From Kosmotoga olearia TBF 19.5.1 (GTDB lineage Bacteria > Thermotogota > Thermotogae > Petrotogales > Kosmotogaceae), in contig NC_012785.1 in NCBI RefSeq assembly GCF_000023325.1, positions 1,054,001-1,118,000 of the forward strand: a stretch of 64,000 nucleotides of DNA, given 5' to 3'. Positions 25,018 to 34,209 of the stretch are shown here, one piece after another. Both the position numbers and the translations under genes were made by a program. Each line of letters starts with the position of its first letter. Position 1 is the stretch's first letter. The notes beneath the pieces were generated by a model. It did no database searches, had not been told where the DNA came from, and saw only the letters and a program-made list of their open reading frames with translations.

Positions 25018-26487
25018 GTGAAAAACGTGTACGAGGTCAAAGAGATTCAACGGCTCTATCAGGAATATGGTTCTATTCGTGAGGTAACAAGACTCACCGG
25101 GATATCCCGGAACACTGTTAGGAAGTATTTACGCAGAATCGAAGCAGTGAAATTAGGAAGCGCAAAGGAAGTGATTGTTAGGAAGCCCGTTCCTTTTAAG
25201 CGTCGGACGATTGAGCCAAGGACAGTAGCGAGGATTGAAGAACTCCTGGATTCCAACAAGGACAAACCCAAGAATTTGCAATTCACCGCGAAGAAAATCT
25301 GGCAAATGGTGGTTAAGGAAGGACACAAGATAAGTTATACCTCGGTGAAAAGGATTGTTCGCAAATGGAAGGAAGAACACGGTCAAAGGGATGTCTACAT
25401 CATTCAGAAGCCGGATGGTAAACGAGCTGAATTTGATTGGGGAGAGGTGGAACTGGTCATTGCCGGTGAAAAAGGGAAATACCCTGCTGCATTCATGGTA
25501 CTGAATCGTTCGCTGTATCGTTTTTCCAGGGTCTTTGAAAGAGAAACTGCCCAGGAGGTAATCCAGGCACACATAGACTTTTTCGAGGAGATTGGTGGTG
25601 TACCACAGGAGATATTCTACGACAACATGAAGGTGGTGAAAGACAGGAAGAACCTGAACAAGAACTTCGTCAAATTTGCCACCTTCTTTGGATTCACTCC
25701 CAGGTTGTGTAATCCTTATTCACCCCAGGAAAAGGGGACAGATGAGGAAAGTGTTGGTTTCGTTAGAAATTGGGTATTCAGTGAAAGGAATGAATTCGAT
25801 TCCCTGGAAGAAGCGAATGAATATTTAAAAGAAAAACTGGCAGAACTAAATGCTTCTCCTGTATATGGAAGAGAGTTAGTTCCGGTAAAAGCTCTCAATG
25901 AAGAAAAACTAAATGCATTACCTACCGCCAGCTACAACAACTATCGTCTTGAAGAAAGGATCATATCCAGATATTCGTTAATAATGCTGGACGGTAATTA
26001 CTATTCTGTTCCTGAGGATTGCCCCGGGAAGAGAGTGCAGCTGAAGATATATCCAGACCGTATAGAAATATTGAAAGAAGGCAAAGTCGTTGCGGTTCAC
26101 AAACGCTTAAGAGGTAAAGGTAAATACGCCATACAGATAGCTCACTACCTGAACACCCTAAGAAAAAAGCCTGGAGCCCTTGCAGGATCAAGAGCCTTCC
26201 AGGCATTAAACGACACACTAAAAGTCGTGTTCGGCAAATATTATACCACTAAGCCAAGGGAATTCGTACAATTACTGGAATTATTGAACGATTATGACGA
26301 AAAAACCTTCTGCGAAAAAATAGAAGAGCTCTTTGAAAACGGGATTATCCCAACAGCAGACATAATGAGAAACCTATTACAACAAAAGCCCATACAATAT
26401 GAAACCTTTGACTATCCTTTGAAGATACAGATAGACCACGGTGATCCTTCTGAGTTCGACAGATTGGTAGGTGTTCACCGTGGATGA
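25018..26487 (+). CDS. istA: IS21-family transposase IstA
   Basis: DDE transposase of 489 residues. An N-terminal helix-turn-helix (REVTRLTGISRNTVRKYL) binds the ends. The catalytic core shows Asp in EFDWGEVEL, Asp in EIFYDNMKVV and Glu in PYSPQEKGTDEE. Start GTG 25018 follows AAGGAGG. It overlaps istB by 17 bp. It differs from copy 2 at only five residues over the shared 446. Confidence 0.95.
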   Translation: MKNVYEVKEIQRLYQEYGSIREVTRLTGISRNTVRKYLRRIEAVKLGSAKEVIVRKPVPFKRRTIEPRTVARIEELLDSNKDKPKNLQFTAKKIWQMVVKEGHKISYTSVKRIVRKWKEEHGQRDVYIIQKPDGKRAEFDWGEVELVIAGEKGKYPAAFMVLNRSLYRFSRVFERETAQEVIQAHIDFFEEIGGVPQEIFYDNMKVVKDRKNLNKNFVKFATFFGFTPRLCNPYSPQEKGTDEESVGFVRNWVFSERNEFDSLEEANEYLKEKLAELNASPVYGRELVPVKALNEEKLNALPTASYNNYRLEERIISRYSLIMLDGNYYSVPEDCPGKRVQLKIYPDRIEILKEGKVVAVHKRLRGKGKYAIQIAHYLNTLRKKPGALAGSRAFQALNDTLKVVFGKYYTTKPREFVQLLELLNDYDEKTFCEKIEELFENGIIPTADIMRNLLQQKPIQYETFDYPLKIQIDHGDPSEFDRLVGVHRG

Positions 26488-27217
26488 AAAACTAATGAGA
26501 TTGTGCAAAAGGCTGAAAACACCGGGAATATTCAACAGTTACGAGAGAATCACTAGACAAGCTCAACAAGAAGGCATGAGTTACATTGAATTCCTTCTGG
26601 AGATACTGGAATCGGAAGTACAATCCAGAGAAAGCAGAAACATAGTGAAAAAAATAAAACGGGCTGGATTTCCAACACCCAAAAGATTTGAAGAACTCAA
26701 CGAAGCAGCCCTTCCAGAAGACGCCAGGAAACATCTTAAAGAACTGAAATCGTTGAAATTTTTAAGCGAGAATAGAAACCTAATACTGCTGGGTAACTCC
26801 GGTACAGGAAAAACACATCTGGCAACGGCAATAGGAATAAAAGCCTGTGAAGAAGGATATAACGTTCTATTCAAAACAGCGGCAGGCCTGATTAACGAAC
26901 TGAAAGAAGCAAAAGACGAAAAACAACTTGTGAGATACGCAAAACAATTCAAAAAGCTCGATCTGGTGATAATAGACGAATTGGGATACATTTCCTTTGA
27001 CATTGAAGGTGCAGAGCTGCTCTTCCAATACCTGGCAATGAGATACGAGACAAAGAGCACGTTAATTACAACGAATCTCGTGTTCTCAGAATGGATAAAG
27101 ATTTTCCATGATAAAGCCCTAACCATGGCATTGTTAGACAGAATTACACACAACGCTTTGATCCTCAATATGTCTGGAAGAAGTTACAGAAGAAGGGATA
27201 TTTTAGAAGATACCTGA
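26471..27217 (+). CDS. istB: IS21-family helper ATPase IstB
   Basis: DnaC/DnaA-like AAA+ ATPase of 248 residues that assists IstA in target choice. Walker A is LLGNSGTGKTHLATA near residue 105. Walker B is LVIIDELGYI. Its start overlaps the end of istA, the standard IS21 arrangement. It differs from the copy at 61879 by two residues. Confidence 0.95.
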   Translation: MFTVDEKLMRLCKRLKTPGIFNSYERITRQAQQEGMSYIEFLLEILESEVQSRESRNIVKKIKRAGFPTPKRFEELNEAALPEDARKHLKELKSLKFLSENRNLILLGNSGTGKTHLATAIGIKACEEGYNVLFKTAAGLINELKEAKDEKQLVRYAKQFKKLDLVIIDELGYISFDIEGAELLFQYLAMRYETKSTLITTNLVFSEWIKIFHDKALTMALLDRITHNALILNMSGRSYRRRDILEDT

Positions 27218-27343
27218 GGTGGGTAGCGGGTCATTTCCTTATGGCCCTCCCGGGTCAAAAACCTATTGACTTTATACACAAAGTGGAGGGTTTGATTCTA
27301 AAAAATTGTAACGGTTAGAGTTAGAGGCAGTTTAAAAACAATT

Positions 27344-28444
27344 TTAGCCCAACGTGTTTATTAACTTTTCTAGAGCTTTTTCAACTGAGGCTTTAATTGT
27401 ATTAACGTCGGAGGAAACCATGAGTCTTTTATCAGCCTTTTCTATTTTTATTAGGTCACTTTCTATTAAATACCAGATGTGATGTGAAATCTCTGAGTTT
27501 GATAATTTCAAGGTTCTTCCCAGATCTGATACATCTATTTTTTCTTTCACAGCTGCTTTTAATATTTGAATTCTTATTTCGTTTCCCAGAGACTTAAAAA
27601 GGAGGCTGACACAACTTAAAGTATCATCTTTCTTTTCAGCGGCTTTATGTATCCGATCGTAGCCGTTTATGCTCATCACCATATCGTCATTTATGGAGCT
27701 TAAAGATGAAAGACCATAGAAATAAGAAACACCAAGAACGATTTTTTCTGCCTTCATTGCGAATTCCTGAGATAGTACGAGCTTTTTTAAATATTCTTCC
27801 CCATAGTCATTCAAGTAACCTTCTAAAAATCTCAGGTAGTTCTGATTAGATTTTTTTACTTTATCTTCTATTGGCTTAAATATATGCTCATAATACCATT
27901 CGAGCAAGTATAGATAATCCTGCTTGGCTTTTGAAGGGTCTGAAAAGAATTCAAGAACCACTGCCTTTTGTTCCACAGGGAAAAGCAGATTCTTGCTTAT
28001 AAACATGAGCATCTTTTCCTGGTCGTCGATGAGTTCCTCGATGAGTTTTTCGAATGATTCAACCTTTTCATCCTTCTCAATAATCGGACCAAAGCCTGAG
28101 CAAATAAAATGCTGTAGAAGTTCTTTTTCGGACATATTTCTAATAAAATTAATGAATTCTTCAACGCTTTTGATATCGTGACGTACTATGTTTAGTGCCA
28201 GGCAGAGACCAAAAGAGGTTTCCCAATGGAAATATTTGTCCATCAATTCTTTGATATCTTCAGGTAATTCTTGAAGAGTCTCATTTATCCATGCTACCAG
28301 TTCCGGAGATGGGTAGAATTTGTTCTTTATCCCGGGTTTGTCGTATGCACTTCTAAATTTTTCGTTATTGTTGAGTCTTTCGAGACTCATCAGAAAGTCA
28401 TAGACGATTGAATCGGTCAGAACAACTTTTTCAATTAAACTCAT
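27344..28444 (-). CDS. ArsR-like HTH regulator with large N-terminal domain
   Basis: A 366-residue protein from ATG 28444, 8 bases after GGGGG. The last 90 residues form a winged helix of the ArsR type: LFKSLGNEIRIQILKAAV, then DLGRTLKLSNSEISHHIWYL and a wing around IEKADKRLMVSS. The first 270 residues are charged and helical, with no membrane segment or metal motif I recognise, and may bind a ligand. It is transcribed alone. Its terminator has been split by the IS21 element, so its transcript may now run antisense into istB. Confidence 0.78.
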   Translation of the reverse strand: MSLIEKVVLTDSIVYDFLMSLERLNNNEKFRSAYDKPGIKNKFYPSPELVAWINETLQELPEDIKELMDKYFHWETSFGLCLALNIVRHDIKSVEEFINFIRNMSEKELLQHFICSGFGPIIEKDEKVESFEKLIEELIDDQEKMLMFISKNLLFPVEQKAVVLEFFSDPSKAKQDYLYLLEWYYEHIFKPIEDKVKKSNQNYLRFLEGYLNDYGEEYLKKLVLSQEFAMKAEKIVLGVSYFYGLSSLSSINDDMVMSINGYDRIHKAAEKKDDTLSCVSLLFKSLGNEIRIQILKAAVKEKIDVSDLGRTLKLSNSEISHHIWYLIESDLIKIEKADKRLMVSSDVNTIKASVEKALEKLINTLG

Positions 28445-28487
28445 GCATTTAACCCCCTTCACTTTCAACCTTTAAACTCCTTGAGAA

Positions 28488-28509
28488 GGGGGGCTTTTTA
28501 ACTGCCCCC
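28488..28509 (-). terminator. Possible weak terminator after the M20 peptidase gene
   Basis: On the minus strand GGGGGC and GCCCCCC arms enclose a loop AGTTAAAAA. The following sequence (TTCTCAAGG) is only weakly T-rich, so termination may be partial. Confidence 0.35.
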
Positions 28510-28537
28510 TGTCATCCCCTTGGTTGTTTTGTATATA

Positions 28538-29929
28538 TTACCACTCTGTTAGAACACGATAGAACAGTTGAGCATATATTCTTGCCAGCATTATCAGATC
28601 ATCGATGAGGACTCTCTCATCGGGTTTGTGACCGGTGAACTCCCTACCCGGGAAAAGTGCTCCAAAGGCTACAGCATTGGGAACAGCTCTGGCGTAGGTC
28701 CCGCCACCGGTTGTGAGAAGCTTTGCTTCTTCCCCTGTAACCTCTTCATAGACTTCTTTAAGAAGTCTCACAAGATCGCTGTCTGGTGACATATAGAGTG
28801 GATCATGATGATGTTTCCTTTCCACTGTTAAGCCCTTCATTGCTTCTTTTACCTGCGAGAAAATCCGTTCTTCGTTGAAGAAGACTGGATATCTTATGTT
28901 TATAACCGCTTCTAACGCGTCTCCGTTTGCCTTGAGTGTTCCTAGATTTACCGTAAGGGGTCCTGTGATTCCATCCATCCCGGAAATCCCGAGGGAATTA
29001 CCATCGATTTCATAGCCGATTTTTTCGTTCAGAAGTTTAATAAACCTTTCAAATGACTCGTTGTTTAAATTTAGCTTTGAAAGAAGGTCGAGCATTGGAG
29101 CTATCGCGTTGACACCATTTTGAGGTTCTGCACCGTGTGCTGAAACGCCTTCGAAGTTAATTCTCAGTTTGGTTCCTTCCTTTTTCCAGTTTATCTTAGT
29201 ATCATTCTTTGGTTTGAATTCTTTGAGAAGCTTTTCTGCCTCATCGAGTTCTCCGTTGAGCACAACATAAGCGGATGCTGGAACCATATTCGAAGCGTTG
29301 CCACCATCAATTTCTTCTATTCGCAAGTTTCCCTTCCATTCTCCTGTTTCCCCAAGAAAATGATAGTTTACTATTCCCTTCTCCGCGTGAATGATAGGGA
29401 ACGAAGCATCGGGGGTAACGGACATTTCAGGAATTTCTTCTTTTTTGAGGTAATAATCAATACCCTTCCAGCCTGACTCTTCATCTGTACCGAATATAAC
29501 TCTAATTCTGTTTTTGACTGGAATTCCAGAATCTTTTACAGCCTTAAGTGCGTAAAGAGCGGCTATCGTTGGTCCTTTATCATCAATTGCTCCTCTACCC
29601 CATATATAACCATATTTTATAACCCCACTGTAAGGATCGACGCTCCAACTGTCACCTTCCGGAACAACATCAAGGTGACCTAAAACTCCAAACAGTTTTC
29701 CTGAGTTACCGAATTCGGCGTGCCCTGCGTAATTATCTACGTTTTTAACGTTGAACCCCAGAGATTCACTCAATTTAAGGGCATAATCCAATGCTTTTTT
29801 AACACCTTCACCAAATGGAGCATCGGGTTTTGGCGTTCCTTCAACGGAGGGTATTTTAATAAGTTCTGAAACGGATTCAACTATTTTGTCGCGCAATTCA
29901 AGAACCATTTTGTCAATTTTTGTATTCAC
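28538..29929 (-). CDS. M20-family dipeptidase (Sapep/PepV-like)
   Basis: Zinc di- or tripeptidase of 463 residues, cytoplasmic. Motifs are ELIKIPSVEGTPKPDAPFG, the metal-site GHLDVVPEGDSW with IWGRGAIDDKGPT (bridging Asp), catalytic FGTDEESGWKGIDYYL and GTYARAVPNAVAFG near the end. GTG 29929 behind GGAGGAG is preferred to the 20-codon longer frame. It overlaps the guanylyltransferase gene upstream by 4 bp, so the two are co-transcribed although no shared pathway is obvious. Confidence 0.9.
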   Translation of the reverse strand: MNTKIDKMVLELRDKIVESVSELIKIPSVEGTPKPDAPFGEGVKKALDYALKLSESLGFNVKNVDNYAGHAEFGNSGKLFGVLGHLDVVPEGDSWSVDPYSGVIKYGYIWGRGAIDDKGPTIAALYALKAVKDSGIPVKNRIRVIFGTDEESGWKGIDYYLKKEEIPEMSVTPDASFPIIHAEKGIVNYHFLGETGEWKGNLRIEEIDGGNASNMVPASAYVVLNGELDEAEKLLKEFKPKNDTKINWKKEGTKLRINFEGVSAHGAEPQNGVNAIAPMLDLLSKLNLNNESFERFIKLLNEKIGYEIDGNSLGISGMDGITGPLTVNLGTLKANGDALEAVINIRYPVFFNEERIFSQVKEAMKGLTVERKHHHDPLYMSPDSDLVRLLKEVYEEVTGEEAKLLTTGGGTYARAVPNAVAFGALFPGREFTGHKPDERVLIDDLIMLARIYAQLFYRVLTEW

Positions 29930-30948
29930 GCTTTCTCCTCCAATCTTTTTGTGATTTCTCTTACATATTGTGTTTCTCCGCGATGACATAGTAAAGTTCC
30001 TTCATTGGAAACAACGACTATCATATCTTCAACATGAGAAATACCGATATTCCTCTGTGTGGTATTTACTAGAAGAGAATTTCTTACATTGTGTAGAATA
30101 AAATTTCCCTTAACGACGTTACCATTTTCATCCTTTTCTTCCAGATCGTAAACGGAATCCCAGCTTCCAACATCGTTCCAATAAAAGTTCGCTGGAATTA
30201 CAATAACATTATCTGCTTTTTCCATTATCCCATAATCTACAGAAATGTTGGGCATGCCCTTGTAAACGCTCTCAAGTTTCGAATAATCATTTTTGATTTC
30301 TTTCATAGCTGAGTTGATATCCTTTAAGTGCGAAGCAAGAGCTTTATCGAAAGAGGATTTTTTCCATACAAACATTCCAGAATTCCAGTAAAAACGTCCA
30401 TCTTTTACATAACGTTGGGCGACATCAAAAGAAGGCTTTTCGTGGAATTTTTTTACGGTGAAACTTCCCGTTTCTGAATTGAATGTCTCACCTCTTTCAA
30501 TATAACCGTAACCTGTATGAGGTGAATTTGGTGTAATACCTATAGTGACAAGGATATTGTTTTTTGATGCTTCTTTGATTGCGGAATTCATGGTTCTTTC
30601 AAAGGTTTCTTTATCTCTTATAATATGATCAGAAGGTAGAACTACTATTATATCTTCATCAGAAGCATGCAAACACCCCAGAGCGATTGCAGGAGCAGTA
30701 TTACGCCTGAAAGGCTCTATCAATATGTTTTGTTGCGGAAAATTCGGAAGATAATTCGTGAACAATGCTTTTTGTTCTCGGGTGGTAACTATATAGATTT
30801 TATCCGCAAATGCCTGTGCCCTTTCCACTGTTAGCTCTATTAGAGTTTTTTCTGCTCCAAAAATGTGAAATTGCTTTGGCTTTTTTCTGGTACTGAGGGG
30901 CCACAACCTTTCCCCTATACCCCCTGCCATTATTACTGCGATTATCAA
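29926..30948 (-). CDS. manC: Mannose-1-phosphate guanylyltransferase
   Basis: Makes GDP-mannose from mannose 1-phosphate and GTP. The nucleotide signature AGGIGERLWPLSTRKKPKQF is at the N-terminus, followed by LPSDHIIRD, GYGYIERGE, FHEKPSFDVAQRY and YWNDVGSWDSVYDLEE. At 340 residues it is the short form, without the C-terminal isomerase domain. TTG 30948 has GGAGGTG at 6-base spacing, whereas the ATG at 30963 overlaps the ribosome-binding site. GDP-mannose would feed glycan or compatible-solute synthesis. Confidence 0.9.
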   Translation of the reverse strand: MIIAVIMAGGIGERLWPLSTRKKPKQFHIFGAEKTLIELTVERAQAFADKIYIVTTREQKALFTNYLPNFPQQNILIEPFRRNTAPAIALGCLHASDEDIIVVLPSDHIIRDKETFERTMNSAIKEASKNNILVTIGITPNSPHTGYGYIERGETFNSETGSFTVKKFHEKPSFDVAQRYVKDGRFYWNSGMFVWKKSSFDKALASHLKDINSAMKEIKNDYSKLESVYKGMPNISVDYGIMEKADNVIVIPANFYWNDVGSWDSVYDLEEKDENGNVVKGNFILHNVRNSLLVNTTQRNIGISHVEDMIVVVSNEGTLLCHRGETQYVREITKRLEEKA

Positions 30949-31054
30949 AAGTATCACCTCCATTATATTAGGATATCAGAAAAAAAGGGAGTTGTTTCAA
31001 AATGTAGTATAATTGTTAAAGGTGGATATGATTCGTATATGTGGGGTCGATTGT

Positions 31055-32761
31055 ATGAGATATTTGTTTCCCCTTTTTATAATGGTGGCGGTTTCAGTTC
31101 TTATAACGACAATTTTTATCATACAAGGGTTCACTTTTAACTTCCAGCTGGAGATAGTCCCTTTGATTGCTTTTTATGTATTTACTGATCTATTTAGGAT
31201 AAAAAAATCAAAGATAAAACTTGTCACCAATTTTGCTGGTGCAGTTCCTATTGTAGTTTTTGGGGCACCGTATTTTCTTCCTTTTATTGCATTTTTCTCC
31301 AGTTTCTTTAAAAAACACTCTGAAGGGCCTGACTTGATAAAAAGAAAGCTGTACGGGGCCCTTCACTATTTCGTTATGTACGGAGTTGCCGTATATTTTT
31401 CGGATAACGTAAGAAACCCCTACATAGCTCTGCTGGTGTTTGCAATAGTGGCAAAAGCACTGAACTTTATTATGGGAGATCTGTTGTACGCGTATATTAG
31501 AAAAAAACAGGTATTTGATTCGGAGCTGTTGAAAGTTAGTGGTATAGAATTTATTTATTTTGTATTTCTCGCGATTTATGGTGGCCTTATGTGGCGGCTT
31601 TATGAACTTGGCCTTGCTTTTGAAACCATTTTAGTTTTCCTTCTTTATCCTGTCATTGTGGGAATCGTTTGGGTATATGTTCAGTTTTCAAACATCTCTA
31701 AAGAACGAAAGAAAAGTATAGAAAGAATAGAGAGTATAAGGGAAAGGCTTAAAAAGATTTTAGAAATGATTTCAATAGTTCGATCAAATCCGGACTTTGA
31801 AGAGGCGTTAAATACAATGGCGCAAATAGTAAATGACGCGTTAGGTTACAAATACTGTATTATAAATCTTCTGGATAGAAGGAATAATAAGATAATTCGT
31901 GTTGCACAATCAGGATTAACAAAAGAAGAGTTCGATAAGCTGAAGTCAAATCCTCCACCGATTGACTATATAATGCAGGTTTTAGATGACCAGTTCAAAG
32001 TAAGTAGATCGTATTTTATACCTGAAGGTGCTAAAGAGATTGATACCACATATGCTTATGTCGGCGATTACGATGAACTTTTGAAATCCGAAGCAGAATG
32101 GAAGCCGGGCGATGTATTGATTGTTCCCATAATGAGAAACGAAGAAATGGTTGGTTATATATCTGTCGACGCGCCCAAAGATGGAAAAAGGCCTCAGTTT
32201 GAAGATATTGAAATGCTCGAAATCATCGCGGATCAAATATTGAGAGTAATAGAGGATTCAACCAGGTTCAGAGAAATTCTTATGGCTAGTAAGACCGATC
32301 TTGCAACAGGGCTGTACACCCATACAGAATTTTATTCAGTCTTAGAAAAACTAATAAAATCGAAAGAAAAACGTTTCTCAATCATTATGATAGACCTTGA
32401 CAACTTCAAGGAAATAAATGATACCTATGGGCATGTTGTTGGAGATCAGGTGATAGAAAAGATAGCTCGGGTTATAAGGAAGAACCTTAGAAAGAAAGAT
32501 ATTGGTGCAAGATACGGTGGAGATGAATTCGCTGTAATCGCTATGGATGCTTCAAAAGCAGACGCTATGAATATTGCTAAAAGGATCAGTAAGGAGATAA
32601 GAGAAATATCTGTAGGACAGATAAAAATGAGAGTAACATGTAGTATGGGGATTGCCTCATATCCTTTCGACGGTGAAAGTGCTTCTGATCTGGTTGAAAA
32701 AGCTGATAGGGCTTTGTACGCTGCGAAAAAAGCCGGGAAAAATAAAATTTATGCTATCTAA
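31055..32761 (+). CDS. Membrane GAF-GGDEF diguanylate cyclase
   Basis: Cyclic-di-GMP synthase of about 568 residues. The N-terminal 220 residues hold several membrane helices (YLFPLFIMVAVSVLITTIFI and others). A GAF-type sensor domain spans roughly 240-400. The GGDEF domain follows: DLDNFKEINDTYGHVVGDQV, active site YGGDEFAVIA near residue 488, and SMGIASYPFDGESASDLVEK. ATG 31055 is preferred because GGGG lies 8 bases upstream; starts at 31013 or 31028 are also open. Its stop overlaps the convergent HD-GYP gene by 4 bp. Confidence 0.87.
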   Translation: MRYLFPLFIMVAVSVLITTIFIIQGFTFNFQLEIVPLIAFYVFTDLFRIKKSKIKLVTNFAGAVPIVVFGAPYFLPFIAFFSSFFKKHSEGPDLIKRKLYGALHYFVMYGVAVYFSDNVRNPYIALLVFAIVAKALNFIMGDLLYAYIRKKQVFDSELLKVSGIEFIYFVFLAIYGGLMWRLYELGLAFETILVFLLYPVIVGIVWVYVQFSNISKERKKSIERIESIRERLKKILEMISIVRSNPDFEEALNTMAQIVNDALGYKYCIINLLDRRNNKIIRVAQSGLTKEEFDKLKSNPPPIDYIMQVLDDQFKVSRSYFIPEGAKEIDTTYAYVGDYDELLKSEAEWKPGDVLIVPIMRNEEMVGYISVDAPKDGKRPQFEDIEMLEIIADQILRVIEDSTRFREILMASKTDLATGLYTHTEFYSVLEKLIKSKEKRFSIIMIDLDNFKEINDTYGHVVGDQVIEKIARVIRKNLRKKDIGARYGGDEFAVIAMDASKADAMNIAKRISKEIREISVGQIKMRVTCSMGIASYPFDGESASDLVEKADRALYAAKKAGKNKIYAI

Positions 32762-34209
32762 GATTCTATTGATTTTGATATCACTCGCTTAAAAACTTCA
32801 ACAACTTTTGGATCAAAAGATTTTCCTTTCTCACTTTCAATGATCCTCAATGCTTCTTTTTTGGGGTATTGTGCTCTGTGGAATCTTTTTGAGATAATGG
32901 CGAAATATGTATCAACCAGATTGACAACCTTGGCTCTTGTTGATATATGATCACCGGATAGACCATCCGGGTATCCCTGGCCATTGTAGCGTTCATGATG
33001 GTGCTTTATGATATCTTCCAGAAGTGGTGATAGCGAGAGTTGAGAAACTAATCTTGCTCCGATTAACGGATGTTTTTCAACAATTGCCCTTTCATTTTCC
33101 GTTAGGATCCCCGGTTTGTGGAGAATGCTTTCAGGAATTTCTATCATCCCGATATCATGGAGAATAACGCCAAACTCTATAGCTTCAAGCTCTTCTTCAT
33201 CTTGTACCCCTAATTCCTGAGCTGTCAAAAGTGCTACTTCCACCATCGTTTTAATATCAGGTGTCACGCTGTGAGAACGTTCTTCGATCTCTTGTCCGAG
33301 TGCCGTAAGGAGCTTTTTGAAATGTGCTCTAGCAATTTCGCGTTCCAATTCGATTTTTTTCTTACACTTTTCCAGTCCCTCTCTTAACTTACCTAGCTCG
33401 TTGAGTAGCTTTTTCCGTTCGGAAGAACAGGACTTGATTGCTGTAAGTAATTTTATGTGTTCCTTATAATGTACGATTACCTTTCTGTCTCGATTTTCGA
33501 GTACTTTGGAAAGCTCTTTTTGGTCATTTTGGATTTCATTTGTTTCTGCAGCGATTTTACTAATTGTAAGAGCTAAAGGAAGGTATGATATGAAAATTAT
33601 AATACCTAATGAAACAAGAAGGAACATAAGGGAATTTATCCATTGTTCTCCGATTCCTAGAACATAATCCGAACCCAAAATATTGAATGTTGTGAACTGA
33701 TAAAAATGATCTGACCCCTTCAAAACATCTTTGCTAGATTCACTCAACACCAATGGCGTTGAAGAATATAGTATTTTTCCATTTTCGTCCGCTATGTACC
33801 AAATAATTTTTGGAACATTGAAAAATTTCTCTATGAATTTTATGGGTACCTCGACCAAATATCCCTTATCGTTCTCTTTTTTCAGAAACTTGAAGCTGGT
33901 TTCCTCACATAGAATGCCTTCTCCTATTGAAAAGTTTTGATCCCCTATCAGGCGTTCTAATTCGATTCCCCTCACTGTTCCATCTTCAACCGGTTCGATA
34001 AAAACACCCGGAAGCTCAGGATTTACAGAGATCATTTGCAGAATTGACTCGAAGTTTTCTTTTGCCATGGTAGCTCTATCTCGGACACTTTTTGTGTATA
34101 TAGAAGAAATTAAAACAATCGCGATAACCGTCCACACAATATAATTGATCCAAACAGCAGCAACTGCGCGTTTTGAATACTTCTTCAAATCACCAATGCT
34201 TTTCTCCAT
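32758..34209 (-). CDS. Membrane-anchored HD-GYP protein
   Basis: A 483-residue protein with membrane helices near residues 15-38 and 195-220, enclosing an extracytoplasmic sensor region, then a coiled coil and a C-terminal HD-GYP domain. The domain has HSVTPDIKTMVEVALLTAQ, HDIGMIEIPESILHKP, VEKHPLIGARLV and HHHERYNGQGYPDGLSG. The HDIGK motif reads HDIGM: metal ligands are kept but the lysine is replaced. It overlaps by 20 bp the upstream gene for a membrane-tethered binding protein, which may supply its signal. It converges on the diguanylate cyclase. Confidence 0.87.
   Translation of the reverse strand: MEKSIGDLKKYSKRAVAAVWINYIVWTVIAIVLISSIYTKSVRDRATMAKENFESILQMISVNPELPGVFIEPVEDGTVRGIELERLIGDQNFSIGEGILCEETSFKFLKKENDKGYLVEVPIKFIEKFFNVPKIIWYIADENGKILYSSTPLVLSESSKDVLKGSDHFYQFTTFNILGSDYVLGIGEQWINSLMFLLVSLGIIIFISYLPLALTISKIAAETNEIQNDQKELSKVLENRDRKVIVHYKEHIKLLTAIKSCSSERKKLLNELGKLREGLEKCKKKIELEREIARAHFKKLLTALGQEIEERSHSVTPDIKTMVEVALLTAQELGVQDEEELEAIEFGVILHDIGMIEIPESILHKPGILTENERAIVEKHPLIGARLVSQLSLSPLLEDIIKHHHERYNGQGYPDGLSGDHISTRAKVVNLVDTYFAIISKRFHRAQYPKKEALRIIESEKGKSFDPKVVEVFKRVISKSIES

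Larger units (their letters stand above)
24896..27278 (+). mobile_element. Complete IS21-family insertion sequence (copy 1)
   Basis: The element is 2383 bp with ends of the IS21 TG...CA type: left TGTATGTGGTCAA, right (reverse complement) TGTATAAAGTCAA. Each is followed by further TTGACCC repeats that are probable transposase-binding sites. It is flanked by a 6-bp direct repeat CAAAGT (24890-24895 and 27279-27284). It carries istA and istB. Copy 2, in opposite orientation, begins at 61818. Comparison of its end fixed the right boundary of this copy. Confidence 0.9.
24876..27292 (-). terminator. Terminator of the HTH-regulator gene, split by an IS21 insertion
   Basis: The left arm AACCCTCCACT (24876-24886) and right arm AGTGGAGGGTT (27282-27292) are exact complements. 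They are separated only by the IS element and its target duplication. Without the element the loop would be CTGCAA, and on the minus strand the hairpin would be followed by TATTTTTATT. It would have terminated the leftward gene ending at 27344. Confidence 0.78.
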
